Positions 6,892 through 15,586 are shown, counted from the first letter of the stretch. The stretch: 38,375 bases of DNA from Halioglobus sp. (GCA_028825045.1 JAPKAY010000037.1:1-38375), one strand, 5' to 3'. Notes: generated from the sequence alone by a model not told the origin. Numbers and translations are program-made.

Positions 6892-7656
6892 CTAGCTTTT
6901 CCTAAAAACCGGCGGACGTTTTTCTATGAAGGCAGTAATTGCCTCTATGTTCTCCGGTGAGCCCGCCTGTCGCGCCATACCCGCCTGTTCAGCGACGATC
7001 GCCGCATCGATCGATTCGAGGTGGTGCAAGCGCAGAGAGCGCTTGATTTCCCGCAGGGAATTCACCGGCCACTGAGCGATTTCCCGTGCTTTGGACAAGG
7101 CATGTTCAAACAGGTCGGCATCCGGCAGAACCGCTGCGGTAATACCCACTTCCAGTGCTTTGTCGGCATCAATCCATTGAGCGGTATAGAACAACTCCGC
7201 CGCCCGCTGTGCGCCAATATTGGCCTGCAGCATATAACTGCTGCCCCACTCCGGCACGAGGCCCAGGCTGGCAAAGGGTAAGCGCATACGCAGACTCTCG
7301 CCGACGTAAACGATGTCGGCATGAAACAAGACAGTAGCACCGCCACCGATCGAGACGCCCTGCGCCGCCGCAACCATGGGTTTATCGAACTCGACGACTG
7401 CCCGAGCAGCGGATTCAAATGGGTGTTCTTCGCCCTCACCCACCTCGCCAAAACTGGCTAGATCAACGCCGGAACAGAAATTGTCACCCGCAGCGCACAA
7501 CAATATGCACACAACATTGTCATCTGCTGCGGCTGAAATGAAGGTTTCGCGCAGATCGATCCACATCTGCGTGTTAATGGCGTTTTTCTTTTCGGGTCGG
7601 TTGAACGTGACTATCAGTACGCCATCACGGTTTTCCGTCAGTATCAGATCTGTCAT
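6892..7656 (-). CDS. Enoyl-CoA hydratase/isomerase (crotonase) family
   Basis: This 254-residue cytosolic protein is of normal crotonase length. Family features are visible: FNRPEKKNAIN near the N-terminus, an oxyanion-hole segment (AAGDNFCSGVDL), a second glycine-rich oxyanion element (AAQGVSIGGGATVLF), then LGLVPEWGSSYMLQ, where crotonases carry a catalytic acid. The GLVPEWGSS type is common in isomerase/hydratase members of the PaaG/Eci kind. It is the last gene of a minus-strand series, 18 bases after the nitroreductase gene. It would act on an unsaturated acyl-CoA in the cluster's pathway; hydratase or isomerase activity cannot be decided by eye. Confidence 0.85.
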   Translation of the reverse strand: MTDLILTENRDGVLIVTFNRPEKKNAINTQMWIDLRETFISAAADDNVVCILLCAAGDNFCSGVDLASFGEVGEGEEHPFESAARAVVEFDKPMVAAAQGVSIGGGATVLFHADIVYVGESLRMRLPFASLGLVPEWGSSYMLQANIGAQRAAELFYTAQWIDADKALEVGITAAVLPDADLFEHALSKAREIAQWPVNSLREIKRSLRLHHLESIDAAIVAEQAGMARQAGSPENIEAITAFIEKRPPVFRKS

Positions 7657-7674
7657 GAGAATACCTTTTGAGAA

Positions 7675-8349
7675 TTAGGAATGAAATGCCACCGCGTCGG
7701 CGACAGCGGCGCGGTCAGTCACGCACGCGTTGGCGGGTGCCTTGGGATCCGGATAGCCAAAGGACATACCAAATACAAGCTTGTCGTTAGCATCAACACC
7801 GAGGTGCTCGCGAATATAGTCAGCCTGGAAACTAAGAGCGGTCTGCGGGCAACTACCCAGACCATGGGCCGTTAGCGTCAGCATCAAGGTTTGCGCATAC
7901 ATGCCCAGGTCTGCGGCCTCGCGCAAACCAAACGGCTCTGGCAGGAACAAAAAAGCGACATGGGGTGCATCGAAGAAAGTGAAATTGCGCATAAACTGCT
8001 CGTTGCGCCGAGCCTTGTCTTTGCGAGTAATATTTACCGAGTCGTACAGCGCCTGGGCGGCGCCGTATTGACGTTCTTTATATACGCCCTCATAAACACC
8101 GTCGTACGGAAAATCCATACTGAAATTCCCCGACGTAAAACGTTCCGGCATTGACGTGCGCAAAGATTCAAGTTTTTCTCCCGAGGCAACGTGCACAACC
8201 CAGGGCTGGGTATTGCAGTTACTGGGCGCGTGCTGCGCCACAGAAAATATGGTCTCTAGAGTCCTCTGGTCGACCGGCTGCGGCAGAAACGCGCGCAGTG
8301 AATGGCGTGAAGCGACAATGGCATCAAAAGTAGCGGCTTGATCGGTCAT
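7675..8349 (-). CDS. Nitroreductase-family flavoprotein
   Basis: This 224-residue protein has the nitroreductase-fold signature: ASRHSLRAFLPQPVD at the N-terminus (FMN-phosphate-binding Arg/Ser region), APSNCNTQPWVVHV, and LGSCPQTALSFQ followed by GMSFGYPD near the C-terminus. Such FMN enzymes reduce nitro groups, quinones or conjugated enones with NAD(P)H, and some act in aromatic or steroid catabolism. A good Shine-Dalgarno (GGAG) precedes the ATG. It sits between two crotonase genes, 18 bases upstream of one and 106 bases downstream of the other, which suggests a role in reducing a ring or an enoyl intermediate. The substrate is unknown. Confidence 0.85.
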   Translation of the reverse strand: MTDQAATFDAIVASRHSLRAFLPQPVDQRTLETIFSVAQHAPSNCNTQPWVVHVASGEKLESLRTSMPERFTSGNFSMDFPYDGVYEGVYKERQYGAAQALYDSVNITRKDKARRNEQFMRNFTFFDAPHVAFLFLPEPFGLREAADLGMYAQTLMLTLTAHGLGSCPQTALSFQADYIREHLGVDANDKLVFGMSFGYPDPKAPANACVTDRAAVADAVAFHS

Positions 8350-8455
8350 GAAAAATCTCCTGTTATCAGAGCGGCCGACACTTTATCAAATTTAAGCCCA
8401 CATGGCTTGATTGAACATGGCCGCGGTTCCCTCGGCCACAGCCTTTTGCAGTACG

Positions 8456-9274
8456 TCACTGTCCGGTAAAGTTAGCCTTGCGCTTCTCCTTAAATGCTCT
8501 CATGCCCTCTTTAGCGTCTGCGGAGGCAAACACGGGGTTCGCCAATTCATCCGAGGCCAGCATGGCGGCATCTTCAGACATGCACTCCTGATGCTCGCGC
8601 AGGGAGCGAGTGACTGCACGCACGGCAAGTGGCCCGTTGGCGCAGATCTTGGCAGCGTATTCCCTGGCGGCTTCCAGTGTTTTCCCGGCGGGTACGATTT
8701 TGTTAATCAATCCAAAATCCAGCGCCTGCTGCGCCGTGATATGTTCGCCGCACAACAAAATCTCGGCCGCCAAACAATAGGGAATCTGACGCCGCAGACG
8801 AATTGTTGAACCGGACATGGGGTAGAGTCCGCGCGCCACTTCGGTAACACCAAAAATTGAATTCTCTGCACCGATGCGAATATCTGTGCCCTGCAGTATC
8901 TCGGTACCGCCAGCCAGCGCATAACCTTCCACAGCGAGGATCAATGGTTTGTTGGGGCGGTTGTCCCGCAGTAGAGCCTGCCAGTGAATGTTCGGCACTG
9001 TTCCCATTAGCTCCATAAACTCGTCGGTGGAACGGTGCTCACCATCCGCGCCGGCCTTTAGGTCCATGCCGGCACAGAATGTGTCCCCATTGGCGGTGAG
9101 GATGGCGCACATCAGGGAGTCGTCCTCATCCAGCCGGCGCCAGGCTTTGTACATGCCCAGCAACATCTCCGGGCTAAAGGCATTTTTTGCTTCGGGGCGA
9201 TTGAGGGTGACGATGAGTACATTGCCCTCTTGCTCTACGATGCAGTTTTTGGTGCTGATATCCAGTTCGGCCAT
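8456..9274 (-). CDS. Enoyl-CoA hydratase (crotonase), EchA type
   Basis: This is a 272-residue crotonase. LNRPEAKNAFSPEML, the oxyanion-hole segment NGDTFCAGMDLKAG, the core VEGYALAGGTEILQ and the helix GVTEVARGLYPMSGSTIRL are all present. The ending (AFKEKRKANFTGQ) is typical of complete members. The VARGLYPMSGST form is common in crotonases of actinobacterial and gammaproteobacterial steroid and branched-acyl clusters (from memory). It lies downstream of the acyl-CoA synthetase gene by 178 bases, so it may have its own promoter, and 106 bases upstream of the nitroreductase gene. It probably hydrates a 2-enoyl-CoA during side-chain beta-oxidation. Confidence 0.88.
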   Translation of the reverse strand: MAELDISTKNCIVEQEGNVLIVTLNRPEAKNAFSPEMLLGMYKAWRRLDEDDSLMCAILTANGDTFCAGMDLKAGADGEHRSTDEFMELMGTVPNIHWQALLRDNRPNKPLILAVEGYALAGGTEILQGTDIRIGAENSIFGVTEVARGLYPMSGSTIRLRRQIPYCLAAEILLCGEHITAQQALDFGLINKIVPAGKTLEAAREYAAKICANGPLAVRAVTRSLREHQECMSEDAAMLASDELANPVFASADAKEGMRAFKEKRKANFTGQ

Positions 9275-9319
9275 TCTATTTTCCTATAATCGTAATTAGA
9301 CAATCTTCCAGGTCGGCGC

Positions 9320-9401
9320 CAAATCAGTCCCGGCATGTCGGAACACGCCGTAAATTTTCCATGCAGGCACGCCTAAGCCCCGAGGCACTGGAACTGATTT
9401 G
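9320..9401. repeat. Imperfect inverted repeat between synthetase and crotonase genes
   Basis: CAAATCAGT (9320-9328) and ACTGATTTG (9393-9401) are perfect 9-base complements. Extending outward over about 19 bases the match continues with a few transition mismatches. A weak direct repeat (AATCTTCCAGG / AATTTTCCATG) lies in the same stretch. There is no T run. It could be a remnant of a small palindromic element or a regulatory hairpin. Confidence 0.4.
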
Positions 9402-9452
9402 ACACCTAGCCCTGTTCTCTCGTGGGTCAGCTCCGCTACGCTTTGGTAATCT

Positions 9453-11087
9453 CTAAACGACCCTGAACTCACCCGATAATGCGATTTCTTTGGCTTTCGG
9501 GTAAGCAGGCTTGCCACTGGGGGCGCGCGGAATTTCTGCAACGATATGCAGTTCTCGTGGCACCTTGTATCCGGCCACGTGCTTGCGAGCTTCCTCCTGG
9601 ATTGCATCCAGGCTGAGGCTGCAATTTTGTCGCGTGGCGACAACGGCTGTTACTTTGCTGCCAAAACGGTCATCCGGCGTATCAACCACCAAACAGTCAA
9701 ATACATCAGGGTGCGCTTTCACGGCCTCCTCCACTTCTTCCGGGAAGATTTTTTCACCGCCAGAATTAATGCAGTTGGAGCCGCGGCCATAGACCGTAAT
9801 AGACCCGTCCCCTTCCAGACGGGCTTCATCACCGGTCAAAAGCCAGATTTTTCCCTCTATTTCTACAAATGTTTTCGCTGTTTTTTCCGGGTCATTGTAG
9901 TAACCCACCGGGATATAACCGGAGCGTGCGAATATACCGTTCTCACCGGGCTTCACATGCACGTGCGGTTCGCCCTCGTTGTCAGTAATTACATCCATAA
10001 AGTCGGACTGGATAACATTACCCAGACCCTTGGTTTCGGATTTTTTCTCACCGCTGTCAAAGCCCATATTGCCGGCCTCGGAGGAGCCGAAGGAATTCAT
10101 GATAATAACGTTCGGAAAACGCTCCTTAAACTCCTCCTGCTTGGAGCCGGAAAATACTGCCCCGCCGGAGCCGATACTGAAAACACTGCTCAAGTCCCAT
10201 CGATCCGGGTTCTCTCGCAATGCATCCAACAGAGGAATGCCCATGGCATCGCCCACGATAGACAGAGAATTCACTTTCTCTTGTTCTACAATATCCCACA
10301 CCTGGCTGCCTTCCAGCGAGCGATGCGGATTGAGCACCAAACAGTTACCGCCCAGCATCTGAATACAGGCGTACCACCAGCAGGCGCCATGCATAAGCGG
10401 AGCGAGGGCCATGCCGACAATCGGGAAATCACCGATACGGCCGGCAATCTGTTCAGGGTCGGTGATCGCGCCGTCCGGATGAAACCAGCCCCCGCCGCCA
10501 AGCGCTGCATAGAAAAGATTTTTGTGTGGCCACATAACGCCCTTGGGCATACCGGTCGTACCGCCGGTATAAAGCAAAAACAGGTCATCATCCGCACGTT
10601 CGCCAAAATCACGCTCATCGGACTGGCCAACCATGGAGGCTTCATACTCCACGCTGCCAATTACCGCGGGATCACAACCTGAGTCATCCATTACACACAC
10701 AAAGGTTTTTAAGTCTGCCGCTGAGGCGCGGACTTCATCAATGTGCGGGATAAACTCCTGATTATGGATACAGGCCACCATGTCCGCATTGTCAAATATA
10801 TACAGCAATTCTTCCTGCACATAGCGGTAGTTGACGTTGATCGGCACCGCGCGAATTTTGAAACAGGCGAGCATGCCCTCCAGGTACTCATTACAGTTGT
10901 AGAGGTACAAGCCAACGTGATCTCCTACCCCAACACCTTGTGACAGAAGATAATGTGCCAGTTTGTTGGCGCGTTGATCGAGCTCCGCGAACGTGGCGCG
11001 CTGGTCACCACACACCAGGGCGCTTCGCGTGGGAACTCTGTCTGCCACCATTTCATACAGGTCAGCGATATTGTAGTGCTTAGCCAT
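9453..11087 (-). CDS. Acyl-CoA synthetase (AMP-forming), FadD19/FadD17-like
   Basis: This 544-residue cytosolic ANL-superfamily enzyme activates a carboxylic acid to its CoA thioester with ATP. The phosphate-binding loop is FLLYTGGTTGMPKGVMWPHK. NSFGSSEAGNMGFDSG is the A5 region. The GDEARLEGDGSITVYGRGSN segment and INSGGEKIFPEEVEEAV mark the hinge and C-domain. The C-terminal catalytic lysine is likely in SGKPAYPKAKE. The TGGTTGMPKGVMW form is typical of the FadD19/FadD17 group that activates steroid and branched side chains (from memory). A GGAG lies about 10 bases before the ATG. It is 22 bases downstream of the second thiolase-fold gene, so it fits as the entry step for a side-chain acid. 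Its exact substrate is unknown. Confidence 0.9.
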   Translation of the reverse strand: MAKHYNIADLYEMVADRVPTRSALVCGDQRATFAELDQRANKLAHYLLSQGVGVGDHVGLYLYNCNEYLEGMLACFKIRAVPINVNYRYVQEELLYIFDNADMVACIHNQEFIPHIDEVRASAADLKTFVCVMDDSGCDPAVIGSVEYEASMVGQSDERDFGERADDDLFLLYTGGTTGMPKGVMWPHKNLFYAALGGGGWFHPDGAITDPEQIAGRIGDFPIVGMALAPLMHGACWWYACIQMLGGNCLVLNPHRSLEGSQVWDIVEQEKVNSLSIVGDAMGIPLLDALRENPDRWDLSSVFSIGSGGAVFSGSKQEEFKERFPNVIIMNSFGSSEAGNMGFDSGEKKSETKGLGNVIQSDFMDVITDNEGEPHVHVKPGENGIFARSGYIPVGYYNDPEKTAKTFVEIEGKIWLLTGDEARLEGDGSITVYGRGSNCINSGGEKIFPEEVEEAVKAHPDVFDCLVVDTPDDRFGSKVTAVVATRQNCSLSLDAIQEEARKHVAGYKVPRELHIVAEIPRAPSGKPAYPKAKEIALSGEFRVV

Positions 11088-11109
11088 ACTGATTAATCTC
11101 CGGGGTCAA

Positions 11110-12273
11110 TTACGATTTCTGCGAGCCGACGACCCACATGGCAAAAAACTGCGCGCCGCCGCCGTAGGCATGTCCCAGTGCCAACTTTGCACCGTCCACC
11201 TGATGCTCGCCAGCGTCGCCGCGAACCTGTCGAGCTACCTCGGCAAACCGAATCATGCCCGAGGCCCCAATGGGATTGGATGACAAAACACCACCGGAGC
11301 AATTCCAGGGAATATCGCCATTTTCGTCAAGGGAAGTTGCCCCTTCCATGGTCAGCTTCCAGCCCTCACCCTCAGGCGCAAAACCGAGGTTTTCCAGCCA
11401 CATGGGCTCGTACCAGCTGAAGGGCACATAAACCTCAGCACAATCAAAATCTTTACGTGGGTTGCTTACACCTGCCTGTTTGTAAACGTCTGCAGCACAA
11501 TCACGACCCGCCTGTGGGTTCACCTCATTGCGACCAGCGTACATGGTCGGTTCCGAACGCATCGCAACGCCGCGAATCCAGGCCGGCGGCTTGGGTGATT
11601 TCTTAGCCAGCTCCTCGTCGGCAATCACCATGGCGCAGGCGCCATCAGACGACGGACAACACTCAAGGTAACGCAGCGGATCCCACAACATAAAGGACTC
11701 CTCTACTTCCTGCATAGTGATATCCGGCTTTTGCAGATGGGCCAGCGGATTGCGCGCACCGTGCAGACGGTCTTTCACGGCTACCTTGATGCCCGCGTCA
11801 TAGGGCGCGTTGGAACGGCGCAAATATTCGCGAATGATGGGCGCAAAATACCCACCCGCCCCGGCATTGAGGTGCGTGGAAAAGGGCTGTGGATTGGACA
11901 ATGCCCACATCGCATTGGACTCAGACTGTTTCTCGAAGGACACCGTAAGCACACGTTTGAACATACCGCTTTGTACATGCGATGCCGCAACCAAAGCCGT
12001 AGACCCGCCTACAGAACCGGCGGTATGGACTCGTATCATCGGTTTGCCATTACAACCCAGGGCGTCTGTGAGATACACCTCCGGCATAATGACACCCTCG
12101 AACATATCCGGCGCCTTACCCAAAATAACCGCGTCGATGTCATTCCAGGTGAGGTCCGCATCTTCCAACGCATTCACTGCCGCTTCACGCACGAGCCCTG
12201 CGATCGACACATCTTCGCGTTTAGTGGTGTAACTGGTCTGGCCTATGCCGACCACTGCTGCCAAATTCGCCAT
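11110..12273 (-). CDS. Thiolase-fold lipid-transfer-type protein, second of a pair
   Basis: The start chosen is the ATG at 12273, overlapping the upstream TAA as TAATG with GGAG upstream. A longer frame reaching 12324 adds only spurious residues. The 387-residue product begins MANLAAVVGIGQTSY and has the SCP-x/thiolase fold, including CSSDGACAMVIADE and NCSGGVLSSNPIGASG. The segment that normally holds the nucleophilic Cys (like NNNCSTGSTAL) reads RVHTAGSVGGSTAL, so that Cys is missing. The normal GGALALGHPxGASG reads GGVLSSNPIGASG, so its His is Asn. It is therefore unlikely to do classic thiolysis. Ltp2-type aldolases and other non-thiolytic members work with DUF35 partners, and two DUF35 genes lie upstream. 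Confidence 0.82.
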   Translation of the reverse strand: MANLAAVVGIGQTSYTTKREDVSIAGLVREAAVNALEDADLTWNDIDAVILGKAPDMFEGVIMPEVYLTDALGCNGKPMIRVHTAGSVGGSTALVAASHVQSGMFKRVLTVSFEKQSESNAMWALSNPQPFSTHLNAGAGGYFAPIIREYLRRSNAPYDAGIKVAVKDRLHGARNPLAHLQKPDITMQEVEESFMLWDPLRYLECCPSSDGACAMVIADEELAKKSPKPPAWIRGVAMRSEPTMYAGRNEVNPQAGRDCAADVYKQAGVSNPRKDFDCAEVYVPFSWYEPMWLENLGFAPEGEGWKLTMEGATSLDENGDIPWNCSGGVLSSNPIGASGMIRFAEVARQVRGDAGEHQVDGAKLALGHAYGGGAQFFAMWVVGSQKS

Positions 12274-13340
12274 TACGCTTTCTCCGCCTTCTCTAGAACC
12301 GTTACCAGGTTGTGCTGCAAACACGGGCCGGATGTCGCGTGTGCGATTCCCCGCTCAGCTTCACCACTGATAATACGGTTGAATACCTCACCAATGTTGG
12401 ACAGGCCCGAAGCCATCATCAAATTGCCGGCCAGCACACCGCCACTGGGATTGATACTGGTTTCATCGCCCAGACCCAGCGCGCGCGTAAGAATGATTTC
12501 CTGGTGACTAAATGGCGCGTACAGCTGGGCCACATCCACTTTGCCCGCCTTCATACCAGCGCGCTCGGCCGCGATACGTGTGGAGACAGAGTCAGTGATA
12601 TCGCGCATACCCATATTGTGGGTTTCGATAGCATGACTGATGCCACTGATTAACGCGTAGGGAACGCCCCACTCCTTTGCCTTTTCCACTGTGGCAATGA
12701 CCACAGCACTAGCGCCATCCGATACCGGGCAGCAATCGCCTTTGCGCAAAGGCGATACATAGGTTTCCTGCGCCAGAACATCATCTGCCGACATATCGCC
12801 GGACAATTGCGCATGGGGATTGTTCATTGCATTGCGGCGTGAACGCGAAACCACTTCGGCCATATCACGCTCGGTGATCAGCCCCTGGTCCAGCATCATG
12901 CGTGCCTGCATGGCAGCAAGGGAAATAGTGTCTACCCAAAGCGGTGCCAGGTAGTAGGGGTCCAGTTGCTGAGATAATACGATGGGAAGCTCTCCCGGAG
13001 AGGACTTCCCGAAGCCGTAGATCAACGCCGAGTCAGCATGGCCCATGCGAATTTTTAGCATGGATTCGTAAAGCGCCCAGGCCGCATCCATCTCAACATG
13101 CGACTCTTTAATGGGCGGCACTGCCCCCAATGCATCCACTCCCGCGACGAAGGCAAAGGCTGCGCCTTGCATGTAGTCGCAGCTGCCTGAACAGACAAAA
13201 TCCACATCTTGCGCGTTGTTAATTCCGACCTGAGCAAAGGTTCGTTCCAGCACCGGCATGATCATCTCTACTTCATTAACAGCACCGGCGTCCGACCGGC
13301 TGTCGGACTGCTGATAGCCCACTATTGCAATTTCTTTCAT
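12273..13340 (-). CDS. Thiolase-fold lipid-transfer-type protein, first of a pair
   Basis: This 355-residue protein has the fold of acetyl-CoA acetyltransferase/lipid-transfer protein members: VGYQQSDSRSDAG at the start, ESHVEMDAAWALYESML at the position where thiolases carry the nucleophilic Cys, FGKSSPGELP, CCPVSDGASAVVIA, and INPSGGVLAGNLMMASG near the end. Both the nucleophilic Cys and the GHP histidine are replaced. The ESHVEMD...WALYE...YGFGKSSPG form is the one remembered from actinobacterial Ltp3/Ltp4-type proteins in cholesterol clusters. Its stop overlaps the start of the second thiolase-fold gene, and it begins 3 bases after the stop of a DUF35 gene. A heteromeric complex of the two with DUF35 subunits is a reasonable inference; the reaction (retro-aldol or transfer) is not known. 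Confidence 0.82.
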   Translation of the reverse strand: MKEIAIVGYQQSDSRSDAGAVNEVEMIMPVLERTFAQVGINNAQDVDFVCSGSCDYMQGAAFAFVAGVDALGAVPPIKESHVEMDAAWALYESMLKIRMGHADSALIYGFGKSSPGELPIVLSQQLDPYYLAPLWVDTISLAAMQARMMLDQGLITERDMAEVVSRSRRNAMNNPHAQLSGDMSADDVLAQETYVSPLRKGDCCPVSDGASAVVIATVEKAKEWGVPYALISGISHAIETHNMGMRDITDSVSTRIAAERAGMKAGKVDVAQLYAPFSHQEIILTRALGLGDETSINPSGGVLAGNLMMASGLSNIGEVFNRIISGEAERGIAHATSGPCLQHNLVTVLEKAEKA

Positions 13341-13343
13341 AGC

Positions 13344-13862
13344 TTAGCCCTCCTCGCCTGTGACGGTTAATTTGCCGATTAATTCAATCGGTACGTCGGG
13401 CTCATCGAGGGGCTTGAAGTAGCGAATATTGTCCATTGAGTAACCCCATTCATCTTCCGGCTTCCACACCGCCTGCACGCGTTGGCCGATGTGTACTTCC
13501 TCGTTCACACACTCACTCATCAGGTGAATGAAGGAGACATTGGCGCCATCGGGCACCACGTTGGCAATAATGAAGGGTGGCTCTATCGGGTTGTTGGGAA
13601 TGGGGATGGATACAATGGTAAACGACTGCACCGTCGCTTTGTCAGAGAGCTCCACCTCCTCTACGGTAGGAACACCGCAGCGGCCACAAGAGCCGCGCGT
13701 GGGAATGTAAACTGCCAGGCATTTAGGGCAACGCTGCCCAGCCAGTACGCCCTTTTTAATCTGGGCGAGAAAGCGCGTCGGTGCCGACCCCGCGGTAAAG
13801 TTATATTTGAGATAGACCGGCGCTTCGACCTTTGTGATCATTTCCTGTTCTTCTTCGCTCAT
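13344..13862 (-). CDS. DUF35 OB-fold protein with zinc ribbon
   Basis: This is a 172-residue protein. A rubredoxin-like zinc ribbon, CPKCLAVYIPTRGSCGRCG (two CxxC pairs), is followed by an OB-fold half (VQSFTIVSIPIPNNP, PFIIANVVPDGANVSFIHLM, GQRVQAVW). DUF35 proteins bind thiolase-fold partners and help form the CoA-substrate site or stabilise the complex (ChsH2/Ltp2, BbsA/BbsB). It lies 3 bases upstream of one thiolase-fold gene and 14 bases downstream of a second DUF35 gene. The ATG at 13862 is preceded by GGGGAGAG; an internal ATG at codon 8 is an alternative start. Confidence 0.88.
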   Translation of the reverse strand: MSEEEQEMITKVEAPVYLKYNFTAGSAPTRFLAQIKKGVLAGQRCPKCLAVYIPTRGSCGRCGVPTVEEVELSDKATVQSFTIVSIPIPNNPIEPPFIIANVVPDGANVSFIHLMSECVNEEVHIGQRVQAVWKPEDEWGYSMDNIRYFKPLDEPDVPIELIGKLTVTGEEG

Positions 13863-13876
13863 TGTTCAGCTCTCCC

Positions 13877-14317
13877 CTATACCAATTCGAAGCAGCGAAT
13901 GTCAGTCATGAAACCAATGGTTTCATCTGCCCACACGGCCCGCACCCGCGCGCCAGTGGTTACATCACTCTCAGACTTTGCAGCGACACAGTGAATCATC
14001 GGCACATCGGCGCCATCGAGCTTGATCATCGCCCACGCAAAGGGCTCATTCATCGGGTGCGCTTCGCGAGGCTCTTTCACCCAGGCGAAGGTCACAATTT
14101 CACCCTGCTCACCCACGTCGACAAACTCACTCAGTTCCTCCGCGGTATCAGGGTCGTACTCCATGGGTGGAACTATTACTCGACCATCGCTGGCTTTAAT
14201 ACCGACAAGTTTGCGGTTTTTAAGCCCGGTCAAAAAACGACCAACCACGGGGCCAGTGGAACGGGTATACGTGTAACCAAGCTCAAACGCCTGGTTGAGG
14301 ATTTCCGGTTGCGACAC
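13877..14317 (-). CDS. DUF35 OB-fold protein without zinc cysteines
   Basis: This is a paralogue-like partner of the downstream DUF35 protein. The ribbon region reads KNRKLVGIKASDGRVIVPPM, with no cysteines. The OB-fold half remains: GEIVTFAWVKEP, PFAWAMIKLDGADVPMIHCV, GARVRAVWADE. A strong AAAGGAGG (complement of 14327-14334) helps choose the start. The GTG at 14323 is only 3 bases away, too close, while the GTG two codons later (14317) is 9 bases away and is preferred, giving about 146 residues. It is the first gene of the DUF35-DUF35-thiolase-thiolase-synthetase run. A zinc-less and a zinc-bearing DUF35 next to two thiolase-fold genes suggests one partner for each, or a mixed complex. Confidence 0.8.
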   Translation of the reverse strand: MSQPEILNQAFELGYTYTRSTGPVVGRFLTGLKNRKLVGIKASDGRVIVPPMEYDPDTAEELSEFVDVGEQGEIVTFAWVKEPREAHPMNEPFAWAMIKLDGADVPMIHCVAAKSESDVTTGARVRAVWADETIGFMTDIRCFELV

Positions 14318-14589
14318 GGTCACAGCCCTCCTTTGATGGGGTGGAATTTTGGGATGCCAGTATCAGCGAGCTTCCGTCGCCACTCAATGACGCATTGGAT
14401 CATGTAAATGTGACATTTGGGATCACCTTATCCCCCTGTTCCACGCTCGAGGCGCCTTTTCGAACACGAGAGGTTGCGTTACTTGTACCAGCGGCGGCAG
14501 AATGCCAGTGCACGGCTACCCCGAGCAGGGAAATGGCCGATAATGGCGGTCGACCACACTGCCCACCACCAACATTCAGGAGCAACCCT
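14318..14589. promoter_or_regulatory. Divergent promoter region between the DUF35 operon and the dioxygenase gene
   Basis: About 270 bases separate two divergent genes and should hold both promoters. No clear -35/-10 pair or operator palindrome stood out by eye. An open frame continues upstream from the dioxygenase through this region, but its product shows no family features before the SD-preceded ATG at 14590. Confidence 0.4.
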
Positions 14590-15495
14590 ATGTCAGTCGC
14601 AGCGGCCGGATACTTGAGAATTGCGTCAACGGATACTTCGGCGTGGATGGACTTTGGCACAGGCGTGCTGGGCCTGATGGAGGCCGAGCGAGAAGACGCC
14701 TCCGGCGCACGCTTTTTGCGCATGGATGACCATCCTTTCCGTTTTATGGTCGAACCCAGCGACACAGATCGGTTATTGGCCACCGGCCTGGAATATCCCA
14801 GTGAGGCCGCATGGCGACAAACGCTCGATGCCCTCACCAGTGCAGGACACACTGTGACCGCAGGATCTGGCGAGGAGGCAACCCGGCGCCGCGTCACCGC
14901 ATTCGCCACAGTAGATGATCCCGCAGGCAATACACTGGAACTCTACTGGGGACGACAGCTGGACTACGTGACCCTGCGCTCCCCCGCCGGCGTCAGCGGC
15001 TTCGTCACCACATTTGCGCAAACGGGCGATCTGGGCTTTGGGCACTGTGTGCTGCCGGCACCGGATATCGATAAGGCGACGGACTTTTATACACAATTAA
15101 TCGGCACAGGCCTCACCGACACGCTTTACCCTCCGGGAATGGGCGGACTCAAGATTAATTTCATGCACGCAAACAATCCACGTCAGCACTCTGTTGCACT
15201 GTTTGGCGGCCCCCATCCACTGGACATCGTTCACCTGATGATTGAAGTGCAGACTCTTGATGAAGTAGGTCAGGCGATGGAGCGAGCCGAAAAAGCGGGT
15301 GTTCACTTTTTGGCCACGCTGGGCCGACACGTTAATGACAATATGTGTTCAATCTACCTTCTTGCGCCGGGCGGTATCGCCGTGGAATACGGCTACGATG
15401 GTCTGCTAATTGACTGGGAAAACTACGTGCCCACCGTCAGCGTTGAAGGCGATCTGTGGGGCCACGAATACAATGTTCCCGGCCTGAATGACTAG
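14590..15495 (+). CDS. Type I extradiol ring-cleavage dioxygenase (VOC superfamily, BphC/HsaC-like)
   Basis: The start chosen is the ATG at 14590 with AGGAG at 14578-14582, giving 301 residues, the normal length of two-domain extradiol dioxygenases. The C-terminal half holds the likely Fe(II) ligands: His in FGHCVLPAPD, His in LDIVHLMIEV and Glu in GGIAVEYGYDG. FYTQLIGTGLTD and the repeated beta-alpha-beta-beta-beta layout fit the VOC fold. The N-terminal domain (YLRIASTDTSAWMDFGTGVLG) is the non-catalytic copy. Such enzymes open a catecholic ring by meta-cleavage; HsaC does so in steroid ring A degradation. It is transcribed alone, opposite the thiolase/DUF35 operon. The ring substrate is not known. 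Confidence 0.87.
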   Translation: MSVAAAGYLRIASTDTSAWMDFGTGVLGLMEAEREDASGARFLRMDDHPFRFMVEPSDTDRLLATGLEYPSEAAWRQTLDALTSAGHTVTAGSGEEATRRRVTAFATVDDPAGNTLELYWGRQLDYVTLRSPAGVSGFVTTFAQTGDLGFGHCVLPAPDIDKATDFYTQLIGTGLTDTLYPPGMGGLKINFMHANNPRQHSVALFGGPHPLDIVHLMIEVQTLDEVGQAMERAEKAGVHFLATLGRHVNDNMCSIYLLAPGGIAVEYGYDGLLIDWENYVPTVSVEGDLWGHEYNVPGLND

Positions 15496-15586
15496 GCTCT
15501 ATTTACGCCTGGGACCCGAACACCAGAGGGGTCGTTTCACGGTAGCTTTATACCCAGCATCGTGGGCATGCAAGCGCTAGCCCTAT

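Noticed and set aside
8350..8455. Hairpins between the crotonase and nitroreductase genes (TGGCCG/CGGCCA and AAGCC/GGCTT on the minus strand) as a terminator
   Set aside because: Neither is followed by a real T run, and the two genes look co-transcribed.
9546..10682. Long plus-strand ORF (378 codons) opposite the acyl-CoA synthetase gene
   Set aside because: It is antisense to a complete, well-recognised enzyme and shows no family features. Long antisense frames are expected from the codon bias.
14341..14589. N-terminal extension of the dioxygenase frame
   Set aside because: The extra 83 codons show no family likeness, while the ATG at 14590 has a good AGGAG and gives the normal family length.
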